Source of the DNA: Shewanella schlegeliana
GTDB lineage: Bacteria; Pseudomonadota; Gammaproteobacteria; Enterobacterales; Shewanellaceae
Length of the DNA stretch: 64,000 bases
Direction: 5' to 3'
Assembly (NCBI RefSeq): GCF_016765635.1
Contig: NZ_JAESVD010000001.1
Span: forward strand, 186,001-250,000
In this document: one piece after another, positions 47,520 to 57,922 of the stretch
Layout: every line of letters begins with the position of its first letter
Numbering within the stretch: the first letter of the stretch is position 1
The notes under the pieces: model-generated
What the model was told of the DNA's origin: nothing
Seen by the model: the letters and a program-made list of their open reading frames with translations, nothing else
The model's database searches: none
Program-made: the position numbers and the translations under genes

Positions 47520-48059
47520 ATGATCCTTTATCTTCATGGGTTTGACGCAACAAGCCCAGGTAATCACGACAAAATGCGTCAGTTACAGTTTATTGATGAT
47601 GACGTACGCTTGGTAAGTTACAGTACCTTGCATCCTAAAAATGATATGCAGTACCTATTGAATGAAGTCAGTAAACAGATCGCCTCTTCAGACGATAAGT
47701 CACCACTGATTTTGGGCGTGGGCTTAGGGGGTTATTGGGCTGAGCGTATCGGCTTCTTAAATGGCATTAAATCGGTACTGATTAACCCTAATTTGCTTCC
47801 TCAAGATAACATGACCGGTAAAATTGACCGACCTGAAGAGTATGGGGATATTGCCAATAAGTGCGTAAAAGATTTTCGAGCCTTAAATAAAGGTAAGGCA
47901 TTGTGCATCTTGGCACGTCAGGATGAAGTCAATGACAATAGAGCTGTGGAGTCCACTTTAAAGGATTATTATGCGATAGAGTGGGACGATGAACAGCTGC
48001 ATAAATTTTCTTCGTTAGCGACACAGCTTCAGCTTATTAAGGCGTTTAAAGCTAGTTAG
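47520..48059 (+). CDS. ycfP: YcfP family alpha/beta-hydrolase-fold protein (UPF0227)
   Basis: 179 residues. [15 protein letters not shown] at the N-terminus and [17 protein letters not shown] in place of a GxSxG nucleophile elbow identify the YcfP family, which has a hydrolase fold but no nucleophilic serine at that site (Gly here). Function is unknown. A GGAGGA ribosome binding site precedes the start and the gene follows nagZ closely, so the two form an operon that ends in a terminator. Confidence 0.9.
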   Translation: MILYLHGFDATSPGNHDKMRQLQFIDDDVRLVSYSTLHPKNDMQYLLNEVSKQIASSDDKSPLILGVGLGGYWAERIGFLNGIKSVLINPNLLPQDNMTGKIDRPEEYGDIANKCVKDFRALNKGKALCILARQDEVNDNRAVESTLKDYYAIEWDDEQLHKFSSLATQLQLIKAFKAS

Positions 48060-48080
48060 TCTCACTGTTTACGTTTTTAA

Positions 48081-48117
48081 GAACCACCAATAGCAATTAG
48101 GTTATTGGTGGTTTTTT
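48081..48117 (+). terminator. Rho-independent terminator after ycfP
   Basis: AACCACCAATA and TATTGGTGGTT stem with a 10-base loop and TTTTTTT, 22 bp after the stop. Confidence 0.9.
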
Positions 48118-48355
48118 TATCTCAATGACACAACAGAAAGGAAGAGCCATGGTTTGTTTATTCATAGCGCTTACTCGTGGAGATTGAGCTATTGCAGCTT
48201 AATGTCATTGCAAATATGAGCTTACTCTTTGCTCATAACAGTGCTTTAGGCTATGTTATTTCTAATACCAATGAGGTTGTTTTTAATCTGAAATAATCAC
48301 GATTTGCCTAGACTCGGTGCTTAACGAGTTGAGTCTTTCGTACAAGGAATAGATT

Positions 48356-48625
48356 ATGAAGCGTGTCATGATACAAGTGAAAGGAAAGGTACAAGGTGTT
48401 TCTTATCGTCAGAATACACTTGTTCAAGCGAACACTTTTGGGGTCACGGGCTATGTGAGTAATCTAAGCGATGGTACGGTGCAGATCTTAGCACAAGGGA
48501 GCGAAATCGCAGTCGATAAGCTTATCGGTTGGTGTTACATCGGCGCGCCCGCATCTCGGGTTGACGAAGTGATTGTTGAAGAAGATGAGGCAGATGAGAT
48601 CTACCTCGATTTCTCAATTATGTAG
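48356..48625 (+). CDS. acyP: Acylphosphatase
   Basis: 89 residues; hydrolyses acyl phosphates such as acetyl phosphate or carbamoyl phosphate. The phosphate-binding loop with catalytic Arg (VKGKVQGVSYR, about 8-18) and the catalytic Asn in GYVSNLSDGTVQI (about 36) are both present. The size is typical. It stands alone, convergent with csiV only 2 bp away, so transcripts of the two genes overlap. Confidence 0.93.
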   Translation: MKRVMIQVKGKVQGVSYRQNTLVQANTFGVTGYVSNLSDGTVQILAQGSEIAVDKLIGWCYIGAPASRVDEVIVEEDEADEIYLDFSIM

Positions 48626-48627
48626 CC

Positions 48628-49620
48628 TTAATAAGTTGTTCCTGGCTCCATAGCGACGCTATTTCTCGTCGACACCTTTGCGCTTGGGTGCTCCATTTTT
48701 CTGATCTGAATGACCATGCCCATTTTTGGGTGATCGAAATAGTGGACTTCATCACTACGCACCCTGCGATTTTGCTGCATAGGAATAGCGTAGAGGTATG
48801 GTGTCGTTACATCTTGGGGGCTTGTCTGCGTCGCATCAGGGCTTGTTAGCAACTCATTTTGTGTAAGAGTCACAGTCTTGTTGCCTTCTTCACGCAAGGT
48901 GAAGTTAGTTTCAATAAATAGGTAGTGTTGTAGATAGATATTAATCGTACCATCAAACTTCCACACAGGCTTATTGGTGTCGCTTGCAAATTGACTTGTC
49001 ATAAAGTCAAAGTTGCCAAATTCTGCGTCACTCTCCTGCGCTTTTATCGGTAGACCACCAAACTCATACTCTTCTGAGTAGTCATGGCCAGAATACAGCC
49101 TTACCGGAATCGCTCTGTTTCGAGGCAGCATCGATTGTTGCCATGTCATATGCAAGAGGCTGGTGGTGCCTTTTTCACGAGAGATGGTCGCGATAATATC
49201 GTTAAATTGACTCTGACTCTCGGCTAGCAGTACGGCGCCATCGCCAAGGTGCGCAACGGCGGGGGCCGGAGCGGCAATTTGCATCGGTACATCGGCCAAG
49301 GCTTTATGTTTCGCGTTGCTTAGCTGCTCATTACAGTTAACGCTGTCGGTTGCCCAATCGCTTGAGGTGCAGCCGTTGAGCCCCATACTCACCGCCGTTA
49401 AATCGGTACTAACCATGGGAGTAATAAAGTCGACCGTCTTGCGTGTACGAGTCTCAGCAGGTGTCGTTGGCCACTGCTCAACGGTTGGAACGTCCCGCTC
49501 GAAGATATAGACCTCAACCTCAAACCAACGTTCTTCTGCAGCATTGACGCTTACAGATAAGCTGGATAAAAGGCCAACAGCTAAAGCTGCGCTTAGCTTG
49601 TTTTTAGATAGTCTTAACAC
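48628..49620 (-). CDS. csiV: CsiV family peptidoglycan-binding protein
   Basis: 330 residues with a signal peptide (about 1-27, ending VNA). The start of the mature protein, ERWFEVEVYIFERDV, is the CsiV hallmark. In Vibrio cholerae CsiV is a periplasmic peptidoglycan-binding protein needed for PBP1A-dependent wall synthesis, and its gene lies next to mfd. Here it lies 2 bp downstream of mfd, so it is in the same transcript. The sequence is longer and more variable in the middle than I would expect, so orthology rests on the N-terminal motif and the neighbour. Confidence 0.8.
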   Translation of the reverse strand: MLRLSKNKLSAALAVGLLSSLSVSVNAAEERWFEVEVYIFERDVPTVEQWPTTPAETRTRKTVDFITPMVSTDLTAVSMGLNGCTSSDWATDSVNCNEQLSNAKHKALADVPMQIAAPAPAVAHLGDGAVLLAESQSQFNDIIATISREKGTTSLLHMTWQQSMLPRNRAIPVRLYSGHDYSEEYEFGGLPIKAQESDAEFGNFDFMTSQFASDTNKPVWKFDGTINIYLQHYLFIETNFTLREEGNKTVTLTQNELLTSPDATQTSPQDVTTPYLYAIPMQQNRRVRSDEVHYFDHPKMGMVIQIRKMEHPSAKVSTRNSVAMEPGTTY

Positions 49621-49622
49621 GA

Positions 49623-52600
49623 TTATTCTCCAAGACGATGTTGAAACAACTGCTCAATTAACAGTTTTAGTAATGCGAGCCTATCTTTCGCTGTTTCAGA
49701 AGGCATAGCAAATTTTAGCTTATTGGGCCCGTCCATTCGATATACTTGGGGCTGGCTTTGTAGTAAACCGATGATAAAGGTTGGATCAACCTGATTGTTT
49801 TCACCGAACTCTATACTACCACCTTTCGCGTGCATTTCGATTTTTCTTAAGCCTAACTGTGTGGCCAAGTGCTTATAAAGTGTCATTTCCATCAAGTTTT
49901 TGGTGGCATCGGGCAACATACCGAAGCGGTCAATCAACTCAACCTTCATTTCGTCGAGTGCTTTTGCAGTCTCGCAGTTAGCTATTCGCTTATATAGCGA
50001 GAGACGAATATTCACGTCGCCAACGTAATCTTCAGGCAGCAGTGCTGGGATGCGTAGCTCAATCTCACACTGGTGACGCAGCATCTGGTTTAATGACGGC
50101 TCTTTACCTTGTTTAAGTGATTTCACCGCATCTTCTAACATCTCCATATAGAGGGTAAAACCAATCTTGGAGATATGACCGCTCTGCTCATCGCCAAGCA
50201 GTTCACCGGCGCCACGAATTTCTAAATCTTGGGTGGCAAGCATAAAGCCTGCACCGAGATCTTCTAACGCACCGATGGCTTCTAGACGCTTACGGGCATC
50301 TTTAGTCATACGTTTGGGGTGAGGAGTCATCAAATAAGCGTAAGCTTGATGATGAGAGCGCCCCACGCGGCCACGTAACTGATGTAGTTGTGCCAGACCA
50401 AAGTTATCGGCACGCTCAATGACGATAGTGTTAGCCGACGGTACGTCGATACCTGTTTCTATGATGGTGGTACAGACCAGCACGTTAAAGCGCTGATGAT
50501 AAAAATCGGACATCACCCGCTCAAGCTCACGTTCACGCATCTGACCATGGGCGGTCACGACTCGCGCCTCTGGCAGTAACTCACTTATCTCTGCCGCACG
50601 CTTTTCGATGGTTTCGACACTATTGTGCAGGAAGTAGACTTGGCCGCCTCTTAATATTTCACGCAGTAGAGCCTCGCGAATGGTGGCTTCATCGTACTCT
50701 CTAACAAAGGTCTTTACCGCGAGTCGTTTTGCCGGGGGAGTAGCGATAATCGACAGATCACGCATACCCGACATCGCCATATTCAATGTACGAGGAATAG
50801 GCGTGGCCGTTAAGGTTAAGATATCGACATTGGCTCTGAGGGCCTTGATCTTCTCTTTCTGCCTTACACCGAAACGGTGTTCTTCATCGATGATGAGCAA
50901 GCCCAGATTCTCGAACTTGGCTTCCGATTGCAGCAGCTTGTGAGTTCCTATCACGATATCGACCTTGCCATCGAGCAGGTCTTTCATCACTTGAGTCTGC
51001 TCTTTTGCCGTCTTAAAGCGTGACATCACTTCAATCTTAAATGGCCAGTCGGCAAAACGGTCTTTAAAGTTCTCGTAATGCTGCTGAGCGAGCAGGGTGG
51101 TCGGCACTAAGATGGCGACTTGTTTGCCGTCATTAACTGCGACAAAGGCGGCGCGCATCGCCACTTCAGTCTTACCGAAGCCCACATCACCACAAACGAG
51201 TCTATCCATCGCCGTTGGCGAGCGCATATCTTCAAGGACCGCTTCGATGGCTGTTTCTTGGTCAACGGTCTCTTCATAGGGAAAACTGTTGGCGAACTGT
51301 GCGTACTCTTCCTGATCGATTCGACAAGCCTCGCCCGGGCGAGCCTGTCTGCGTGCATACACATCGAGCAGTTCTGCGGCCACATCACGAATTTTCTCAA
51401 CCGCTTTTTTCTTTGCTTTGGCCCAGCTTTCATTACCGAGCTTGTTAAGGGTTGCCTCCTCATCGGGGCCTACGCTGTAGCGACTAATTAAATGCAGTGA
51501 ACCAACAGGCACATAGAGTTTATCGCCACCAGAGTATTCAAGGACCAAATATTCGGCCACTAGGCCGCCAGTGTCTAAGGTTTCTAGACCCTGATAGCGC
51601 GCCACACCATGGTCTAAATGGACTATGGGTTGGCCTACCTTTAGCTCGGCAAGGTTTTTAACTAAGGCATCGGAGCTTATCTGGCGCTGTTTATCTCGGC
51701 GACGACGCTGAGAGATGCGTTGACCAAAGAGCTCTGTCTCACAAATAAGCGCAAACTTACCACCGGTTTTCTTCTCAATGAAACAGCCTTGAGCAAGAGG
51801 AGAAACGATAAGCCCCACTTTTGCCTTGCTGGCAACAAATTCATCGAAATGATTAAACATCTTTGGCTTGATACTTATCTTGCCAAGCAGCTCTAACAGG
51901 GCTTCTCTGCGCCCTTCAGACTCGGCACTAAACAGCATACGTTCCCCAAGGGATGCGTACTTTTCAAGCTCAACCAAGGGTTGTTTGAGCTTATGGTTGG
52001 CGCAGAGGTCTGGCAGTTTACTGGCCTTGGCATGAGATGCTGTCCCTGTGTAGGCTTCATCTTTAAGACCAAAGCGAGGAAAACCTTTAAAAGCCGAGAA
52101 GATTTGCTCAGTCAGCAGGTATAACTCTTGCGGCGTGAGTAGCGGCCTTAATGGGTCGACTCGTCTGTCTTGGTAACGCGTCTCTACCTCGTTAAGGTGT
52201 GAGTGGGTTGCCGCTTCAATATCGCCTAAGGTGATAAGCTGAGTATTACCCGGGAGGTAATCAAAAAGGGTGGCAGTTTCATCAAAAAACAGCGGCAGGT
52301 AGTTTTCAATACCCGCAGGCATGGTCTTCTTGCTGACCATCTGATAAATCGAGCCCGGCTCTTTAACCAACACCTCAAAGCGGCGGCGGTATCTTTGTCT
52401 AAAGCCTTCAATCGCCGCGTCATCGGTAGGGAACTCTTTCGCCGGAAGCAGACGAATGGCATCGATCTCTTTGCTAGAACGCTGAGTCTCAGGATCAAAA
52501 TGACGGATAGTTTCTACTTCATCGTCGAATAACTCGATGCGATAAGGCTGGCTCGAACCCATAGGGAAAATATCGATAATCGAGCCACGCACAGCAAACT

Positions 52601-53096
52601 CACCGTGTTCATAGACCTGCTCAACCACGTGATAGCCGGTATTTATTAACTGTTCGCGCACATCTAACAGACGATACTTATCGCCTTTTTCCAGCATCAA
52701 GACGTTACCAGTTAGGAATGATTGTGGCGGCAGGCGTACCATCAAGGTGGTGATAGGGACTATCACTACCGCGTGTTGCGCTTGGGGAATACGCGATAAT
52801 GCTTCTAGACGCTGAGATACCAGATCTTGGTGCGGTGAGAAGCTGTCGTAAGGAAGTGTTTCTCTATCGGGAAAAAGCCAAATCGGTATTGATTGCTCGC
52901 TAAGCAGGTAGCTTAGCTCAGCATCAAGAGTGATTGCCGTCGGTGTATCAGCTGTCACCACTAGGGTGACACCTAAATGCTGCTTGGCAATATTTGCGAT
53001 GGTCAGCGCTTGTGCTGCGCCGCCTAGTGTACACAGCGTTCGTGCCAATTTGGCACTCTTGACCGCTGGTGGAGTCAATACAGAGAAAGCATTCAT
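49623..53096 (-). CDS. mfd: Transcription-repair coupling factor Mfd
   Basis: 1157 residues; removes stalled RNA polymerase and recruits UvrA. UvrB-like N-terminal domains (about 1-350), the RNA-polymerase-interaction (CarD-like) domain (about 475-575, VHLDHGVARYQGLETL), and the RecG-like motor with Walker A DVGFGKTEVAMRA, DEEHRFG, ATPIPRTLNMAMSG and QLRGRVGRS. The C-terminal D7 domain (about 1000-1157) is complete. Length matches E. coli (1148). Confidence 0.97.
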   Translation of the reverse strand: MNAFSVLTPPAVKSAKLARTLCTLGGAAQALTIANIAKQHLGVTLVVTADTPTAITLDAELSYLLSEQSIPIWLFPDRETLPYDSFSPHQDLVSQRLEALSRIPQAQHAVVIVPITTLMVRLPPQSFLTGNVLMLEKGDKYRLLDVREQLINTGYHVVEQVYEHGEFAVRGSIIDIFPMGSSQPYRIELFDDEVETIRHFDPETQRSSKEIDAIRLLPAKEFPTDDAAIEGFRQRYRRRFEVLVKEPGSIYQMVSKKTMPAGIENYLPLFFDETATLFDYLPGNTQLITLGDIEAATHSHLNEVETRYQDRRVDPLRPLLTPQELYLLTEQIFSAFKGFPRFGLKDEAYTGTASHAKASKLPDLCANHKLKQPLVELEKYASLGERMLFSAESEGRREALLELLGKISIKPKMFNHFDEFVASKAKVGLIVSPLAQGCFIEKKTGGKFALICETELFGQRISQRRRRDKQRQISSDALVKNLAELKVGQPIVHLDHGVARYQGLETLDTGGLVAEYLVLEYSGGDKLYVPVGSLHLISRYSVGPDEEATLNKLGNESWAKAKKKAVEKIRDVAAELLDVYARRQARPGEACRIDQEEYAQFANSFPYEETVDQETAIEAVLEDMRSPTAMDRLVCGDVGFGKTEVAMRAAFVAVNDGKQVAILVPTTLLAQQHYENFKDRFADWPFKIEVMSRFKTAKEQTQVMKDLLDGKVDIVIGTHKLLQSEAKFENLGLLIIDEEHRFGVRQKEKIKALRANVDILTLTATPIPRTLNMAMSGMRDLSIIATPPAKRLAVKTFVREYDEATIREALLREILRGGQVYFLHNSVETIEKRAAEISELLPEARVVTAHGQMRERELERVMSDFYHQRFNVLVCTTIIETGIDVPSANTIVIERADNFGLAQLHQLRGRVGRSHHQAYAYLMTPHPKRMTKDARKRLEAIGALEDLGAGFMLATQDLEIRGAGELLGDEQSGHISKIGFTLYMEMLEDAVKSLKQGKEPSLNQMLRHQCEIELRIPALLPEDYVGDVNIRLSLYKRIANCETAKALDEMKVELIDRFGMLPDATKNLMEMTLYKHLATQLGLRKIEMHAKGGSIEFGENNQVDPTFIIGLLQSQPQVYRMDGPNKLKFAMPSETAKDRLALLKLLIEQLFQHRLGE

Positions 53097-53185
53097 TAAG
53101 GCGAGGAAACAAGTCCAATAGCAGTAAACTTGCTAAGTATTGTAGAGGCTTGTTTCAGCTCATGCCAGTGAAAATTCTTTTTGGC

Positions 53186-53770
53186 TTAGCGGGATAACTG
53201 TCGTAGCTTGAGTTGTTTTTGCTGCAAAGTCAGGCTTGCTTTGACTAACTGCTCAACGTCGTTATCTTGGATAACGCAAAAGCTTAGCTCCACGGCGTAT
53301 TGCGTAGTGGATTGTGCGTCAGTAGCTTCGAGTAGTGAGCAGCTTGTGACTTTTGCAAAGCAGAGCAGGGCGACAAGCTCCTCTTTAATATGCAGTGTCA
53401 CCTGAAACACCTGTCCTAGCTCTAGGGGAGTAGGGCTCACAAGAGTAATGCCACTGCCGCCAAACTGTTTGCCGATGTAGTGAGTACCTTCATACTCCTC
53501 TTTCGCCATAATGTGTTGTAATACCATATCGATTTTGCGCGACTGCAGTTTTAAAAACTCCACCACGGTTTTGGCATCGTCATCGAGGTGGCGTAATTGC
53601 AACAGACAATCTGATTCGAGGGCTTTTACGTCACTAATCAGTTGTAAACTTGTCGGCAGCATCAAGCCGAGCTGCTCAACTAACGGAAGCGGTTTAGCAC
53701 TGTCCCAAGGACTCAAATAGACATCAAATGGGTGATTAATACTAAAATAGGCGGTAGAGTCAGTTAACAA
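53186..53770 (-). CDS. PilZ-like domain protein (PlzB context)
   Basis: 194 residues. An N-terminal YcgR-N-like half (about 1-100, predicted beta plus a long helix) is followed by a PilZ-like barrel (about 105-190), with GGSGITLVSPTPLELGQVF in the place of the D/NxSxxG motif and AVELSF at the end. The RxxxR cyclic-di-GMP contact is not visible, so binding may be lost. In Vibrio cholerae the gene between mfd and lolC encodes the PilZ protein PlzB, and the same position supports the call. Confidence 0.65.
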   Translation of the reverse strand: MLTDSTAYFSINHPFDVYLSPWDSAKPLPLVEQLGLMLPTSLQLISDVKALESDCLLQLRHLDDDAKTVVEFLKLQSRKIDMVLQHIMAKEEYEGTHYIGKQFGGSGITLVSPTPLELGQVFQVTLHIKEELVALLCFAKVTSCSLLEATDAQSTTQYAVELSFCVIQDNDVEQLVKASLTLQQKQLKLRQLSR

Positions 53771-54000
53771 GGGTATTGCCTCTTGTTTTTAGGGGGCTAA
53801 TACCCCTATTATCGTGCGCATCTTTATGATTTAGCAAGGTTAGACACACAAATGTCTTAGTACCGAGAGGAAATTGAGGCTTTTTTGTGAACTGCTGAGT
53901 GTATTCTTATCCTGTTTTGCGGGACGAGGGCAATGATTTCGATGGTTTTTTGTTAATCGATATTGCACTTAGCTTAAGTGGATTTTATTTGGGTTTCTTA

Positions 54001-55224
54001 ATGAATTTCTCATTATCGTTTTATATTGGTTACCGCTACTGGCGTTCTCGTAAAGCCAACGCATTTGCGTCGTTCATCACTCTCTTTTCTGTGTCTGGTA
54101 TTTTACTCGGTGTGGCGGCATTGATCCTTGTTAGTTCGGTGATGAACGGCTTAGAAAATCAACTTAAACTGCGGATCTTAGGCGCTGTACCACAATTAAC
54201 CGTGCATTCTCAAACGCCAATCGAGAATTGGCCAAAGCAAGTTGACAAGCTAAGTCAACTGCCCGGCGTTCAAGGTGCAACACCGAGTATATCGACTCAG
54301 GCAATGGTGCAGTCGCCGAGTAATATTGGTGCCGCCCAAGTCTATGGTATCTATCCTGACCAAGAAAAAGCCCTGCTTAATACCACTAAGCGCGTCTACT
54401 CTGGCAATTTTGATGCACTAGAGTCGGGTAAATACCGGATCATTTTAGGCGCTGAGCTTGCGCGCAAGCTCGATGTTGCCCCTGGCGACAAAATTCGCGT
54501 TCTCAGCGGCGATGGCGTGGTCTATTCGCCTTTAGGGCCGGTGCCGAGTCAGCGTAAGTTCACTGTGGCTGGCGTCTTTGAGATGGGCTCTCAAGTGGAT
54601 GCGACTCTGGCTTACGTTCACCATGATGATGCACAAAGGCTGATGCGCCAAAAGGCTGGAGAGGTTAAAGAGCTTCGTCTATATCTTGATGATCCCTTTA
54701 ATGCCGCCAAGATAGCCCCTGAAGTGGTGGCGCAATTTGCAACGCCCGTGACCACCACAGACTGGCGTGATACCTATGGTCACCTGTTTGGGGCGGTGAA
54801 GATGGAAAAGAACATGATGTCCTTGATGCTCAGTCTGATTATCGCCGTTGCAGCCTTTAATATTGTATCGGCCTTGGTGATGATGGTCGTCGATAAAACC
54901 ACTGATGTGGCGGTACTTAAGACTCAAGGATTAACAACGGCGAATGTGATGGGCATTTTTATGATCCAAGGCTCGCTCAATGCCGTTATTGGTCTTATCT
55001 TCGGTGTGGTGGTGGGGACTTTACTTACCCTAAATTTAAACACCATTACTCAGGCACTTGGGATTTCCATCTTAGGAGCGGGTCAAAATTTACCTGTACA
55101 GCTTGAATTGAGCCAGTTGACGTGGATTGTTGTCGGCACACTAGCGATGACATTGCTTGCCACTATTTACCCTGCGATAAGAGCTGCCAGTGTGCAGCCT
55201 GCGACCGCGCTTAGGTATGAGTAA
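54001..55224 (+). CDS. lolC: Lipoprotein-releasing permease LolC
   Basis: 407 residues from the start at 54001, where NFSLSFYIGYRYWRSRKAN matches LolC; an in-frame GTG 102 bp upstream would add a non-family extension. Together with LolD and LolE it extracts lipoproteins from the inner membrane and passes them to LolA. One N-terminal span (about 27-50, ISGILLGVAALILVSSVMNG-like), a periplasmic domain, then three C-terminal spans (MEKNMMSLMLSLIIAVAAFN onward) and the ending PATALRYE are seen. It is 14 bp upstream of lolD. Confidence 0.93.
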   Translation: MNFSLSFYIGYRYWRSRKANAFASFITLFSVSGILLGVAALILVSSVMNGLENQLKLRILGAVPQLTVHSQTPIENWPKQVDKLSQLPGVQGATPSISTQAMVQSPSNIGAAQVYGIYPDQEKALLNTTKRVYSGNFDALESGKYRIILGAELARKLDVAPGDKIRVLSGDGVVYSPLGPVPSQRKFTVAGVFEMGSQVDATLAYVHHDDAQRLMRQKAGEVKELRLYLDDPFNAAKIAPEVVAQFATPVTTTDWRDTYGHLFGAVKMEKNMMSLMLSLIIAVAAFNIVSALVMMVVDKTTDVAVLKTQGLTTANVMGIFMIQGSLNAVIGLIFGVVVGTLLTLNLNTITQALGISILGAGQNLPVQLELSQLTWIVVGTLAMTLLATIYPAIRAASVQPATALRYE

Positions 55225-55238
55225 GCGAAGAATAAGAT

Positions 55239-55955
55239 ATGAATAGCGAGTTAAAAATGAATCAAGAATTACTGCTGCAAGTCAGTCATGTTAGTAAACG
55301 TTATCAAGAAGGCTCGGTCGATACAGAGGTTCTACATGACGTAGAGCTGCAGGTCTTTAAAGGTGAGCAACTGGCGATTGTCGGCAGTTCAGGCTCCGGC
55401 AAGAGTACCTTGCTACATATTATGGGGACGCTAGATAGCCCGACCAGTGGCTGTGTGACTATGCTTGGTGAAGATCTTTATAAGCTATCGAGCCAGCGCC
55501 AAGCGCAGGTGCGTAATGAGTACTTGGGCTTTATCTATCAGTTTCATCACCTGCTACCTGAATTTACCGCCCTTGAAAACGTCTCTATGCCAGCACTTAT
55601 TCAAGGCCAGAGTCGCAAGCAGGTAGAGGCGAAGGCAAAATCACTGCTTGAGCGTGTCGGACTCGGACATAGATTAAGCCATACTCCCTCAGAGATGTCT
55701 GGCGGTGAACGCCAACGTGTGGCGATTGCCAGAGCACTGATTAACGATCCTAAGCTGGTGTTAGCCGATGAACCTACAGGTAACCTCGATGCTAATAGCG
55801 GTGAAGCCGTATATGAGCTGATCACCGAGCTTGCCGCCCAGCTAGGCACTGCATTTGTAGTAGTGACTCATGATCAAAGCTTAGCCGCGAGAATGGATCG
55901 GCAGCTGCATATGAAAGATGGCCGTCTAGTGCAAGCTGAGGAGCTTAACGCATGA
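55239..55955 (+). CDS. lolD: Lipoprotein-releasing ATPase LolD
   Basis: 238 residues, the ATPase of LolCDE. Walker [10 protein letters not shown] (about 48-56), the LolD-specific [19 protein letters not shown], signature [14 protein letters not shown], Walker [13 protein letters not shown] and the switch His in VVTHD are present. An in-frame ATG 18 bp later is an alternative start nearer to the usual length. The stop overlaps lolE by 4 bases (ATGA). Confidence 0.96.
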   Translation: MNSELKMNQELLLQVSHVSKRYQEGSVDTEVLHDVELQVFKGEQLAIVGSSGSGKSTLLHIMGTLDSPTSGCVTMLGEDLYKLSSQRQAQVRNEYLGFIYQFHHLLPEFTALENVSMPALIQGQSRKQVEAKAKSLLERVGLGHRLSHTPSEMSGGERQRVAIARALINDPKLVLADEPTGNLDANSGEAVYELITELAAQLGTAFVVVTHDQSLAARMDRQLHMKDGRLVQAEELNA

Positions 55956-57205
55956 GAGCGTTGTTAGCGATGTGGGTCGGCTGGCGCTTTTACTTCGCCC
56001 GCCAATCGAATCGATTTATTAGCTTTATCTCCTTCGCTTCAACGGCGGGGATTGCCCTTGGTGTGGCAGTGCTAATCGTGGTGTTGTCGGCCATGAACGG
56101 CTTTGAAAAAGAGTTAGAGCAGCGTTTGCTAGGAGTCGTATCCCACGGTGAGCTTATTGGCGTTAATGAGCCTATTCACCAATGGCAATCTATTGTGGCC
56201 GATGCTAATAAGGTGCCCGGGATTGTCGCTGCGGCACCGTTTGTGCGCATGCAGGGACTTGTGCAAAAAGTCGGTGGATTTCAAGGTATTACGGTACTTG
56301 GTATCGATGTTGATAGTGAGGACAAAGTCTCCAATATTAAGCAGTTTATGTCGGCAGAGAGTTGGCAGAGCCTAGCTCAGCAGGGCAGTAATAATATCGT
56401 CTTGGGTAAAGGCTTAGCAAAGAGTCTCGATTTAAAAGTGGGCCAGTCTCTTAGCCTATATATGCCTAATATTAATAGTCGGTCACAAAGTAAAATTGGT
56501 GCGGCAAAGAGCTATCGTTTCGTGGTATCGGGGATCTTTGAGCTCGGCGGCGAACTAGACATGAGCACCGCCTATATTCCGATGCAATATGCGGCAAAGA
56601 TCTTGAAGTTAGGTGACAGCGTGACAGGCGTGCGGATCAAAGTGGACGATGTGTTTGCTGCCCCAAGGCTTATTCGTGATCTGGGCTATAGCCAGCAGCA
56701 ATATGTGTATATCTCTGACTGGACTCGCACTCAGGGGCACCTTTATCAAGATATTCAGCTAGTGCGCATGGTAATGTACTTAGTGCTGGCGTTAGTGATT
56801 GCGGTGGCTTGCTTTAATATCGTATCGACTCTAGTGATGGCGGTTAGGGACAAGCAGTCAGAAATTGCAATCTTGCTTACTATGGGCATGAAAAAAGCCT
56901 CAGTTATGCTGATCTTTATCGTCCAGGGGGCGTTTAATGGCGTTTTAGGCTGTGCTATCGGCGGAGTATTAGGCACAATTATTGCGCTGAACTTAAGTGC
57001 GATAGCTCGTGGCATCGAGTCTTTATTTGGTATTCAGCTGTTATCGGCCGATGTCTATTTTATTGACTTTTTACCCTCGCAGCTTAAGGGCGGCGATGTG
57101 GTGACCGTCATCGCGCTAGCCTTTGTCATGAGCGTTATTGCGACCCTGTATCCCGCATGGAAGGCCAGCCAGACTCCGCCAGCGAGAGCATTAGCGGGTC
57201 GGTAA
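55952..57205 (+). CDS. lolE: Lipoprotein-releasing permease LolE
   Basis: 417 residues. The N-terminal [20 protein letters not shown] and span with [20 protein letters not shown], a periplasmic domain with [11 protein letters not shown], three C-terminal spans from [19 protein letters not shown], and the ending [10 protein letters not shown] mark LolE rather than LolC. It overlaps lolD by 4 bases, so the three Lol genes are translationally linked; a terminator follows. Confidence 0.95.
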   Translation: MRALLAMWVGWRFYFARQSNRFISFISFASTAGIALGVAVLIVVLSAMNGFEKELEQRLLGVVSHGELIGVNEPIHQWQSIVADANKVPGIVAAAPFVRMQGLVQKVGGFQGITVLGIDVDSEDKVSNIKQFMSAESWQSLAQQGSNNIVLGKGLAKSLDLKVGQSLSLYMPNINSRSQSKIGAAKSYRFVVSGIFELGGELDMSTAYIPMQYAAKILKLGDSVTGVRIKVDDVFAAPRLIRDLGYSQQQYVYISDWTRTQGHLYQDIQLVRMVMYLVLALVIAVACFNIVSTLVMAVRDKQSEIAILLTMGMKKASVMLIFIVQGAFNGVLGCAIGGVLGTIIALNLSAIARGIESLFGIQLLSADVYFIDFLPSQLKGGDVVTVIALAFVMSVIATLYPAWKASQTPPARALAGR

Positions 57206-57223
57206 AGAGCTTACTGTTATTGA

Positions 57224-57252
57224 TAAAAAAGCCAGCATCCGCTGGCTTTTTA
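57224..57252. terminator. Rho-independent terminator after lolE
   Basis: AAAAAAGCCAGC, loop ATCC, GCTGGCTTTTT, 19 bp after the lolE stop; A and T runs allow use from both sides. Confidence 0.9.
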
Positions 57253-57300
57253 TCATTAGTTACAGGAATGACTCCTAATTAAAGTGCTATTGATTCCGTA

Positions 57301-57681
57301 TTATTGGTGAAGCCAAACTAGCGCTTCGGACTCATTGTCAAAGTAACGAGTCTCTCCGGCGATAAACCAATTCCCCATTTTTGAGGCTAGCTCTTGCCAA
57401 CCCTTATTGCCATAAAGTGCAATCTTGACGAACTGATTACCGTGTTTTAATCCCAGCTTAAAATCATCCCATGCGGCGCTGAGCTCCCAGCCCTCAAGCT
57501 CAGTCGCATCGAAAAGCACCTTGATTTTTGGGTGCTTAACTTCAGCTAGTGCAGAATCGATGACTGGAGTCATGGCAAGGTAATCGCTATGGGTGAGTTT
57601 GCCTTTGGCTTTGAGGGAGAGAAAGAATTCATCATTCATTCTCTCTATACCGATGGAAAAACCGTGTCTTAAGGCTGTCAT
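57301..57681 (-). CDS. SpoIIAA-like / STAS-like protein
   Basis: 126 residues of the SpoIIAA-like family (STAS-related fold). FFLSLKAKGKLTHSDYLAMTPVID, KVLFDATELEGWELSAAWDD and KMGNWFIAGETRYFDNESEAL are typical. Members are small soluble proteins of unknown role, perhaps sensing lipids or partners. No cysteine or phosphorylatable Ser motif of true anti-sigma antagonists is evident. Single gene with a GGAGAA ribosome binding site. Confidence 0.85.
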   Translation of the reverse strand: MTALRHGFSIGIERMNDEFFLSLKAKGKLTHSDYLAMTPVIDSALAEVKHPKIKVLFDATELEGWELSAAWDDFKLGLKHGNQFVKIALYGNKGWQELASKMGNWFIAGETRYFDNESEALVWLHQ

Positions 57682-57922
57682 TTTAATTCTCCTTGATAGG
57701 TAATGCGCGTCATATGGTATTTATTGATTTGATAACACTAGCGCCATGAAAATGAATCCAGATAACTAATCTAGATAACGGCATTGATATCGATGAATAT
57801 CACGTTTATGCTTTCGGGCGAATTTAATTTCGCCTGTTTAGCTATATGGTTAGATGGCATTGGGTAATTAGTTATTAGGTATAGAAGAGCTTGGAGCGAA
57901 AACCAAGTCAGAAGGAATAATA

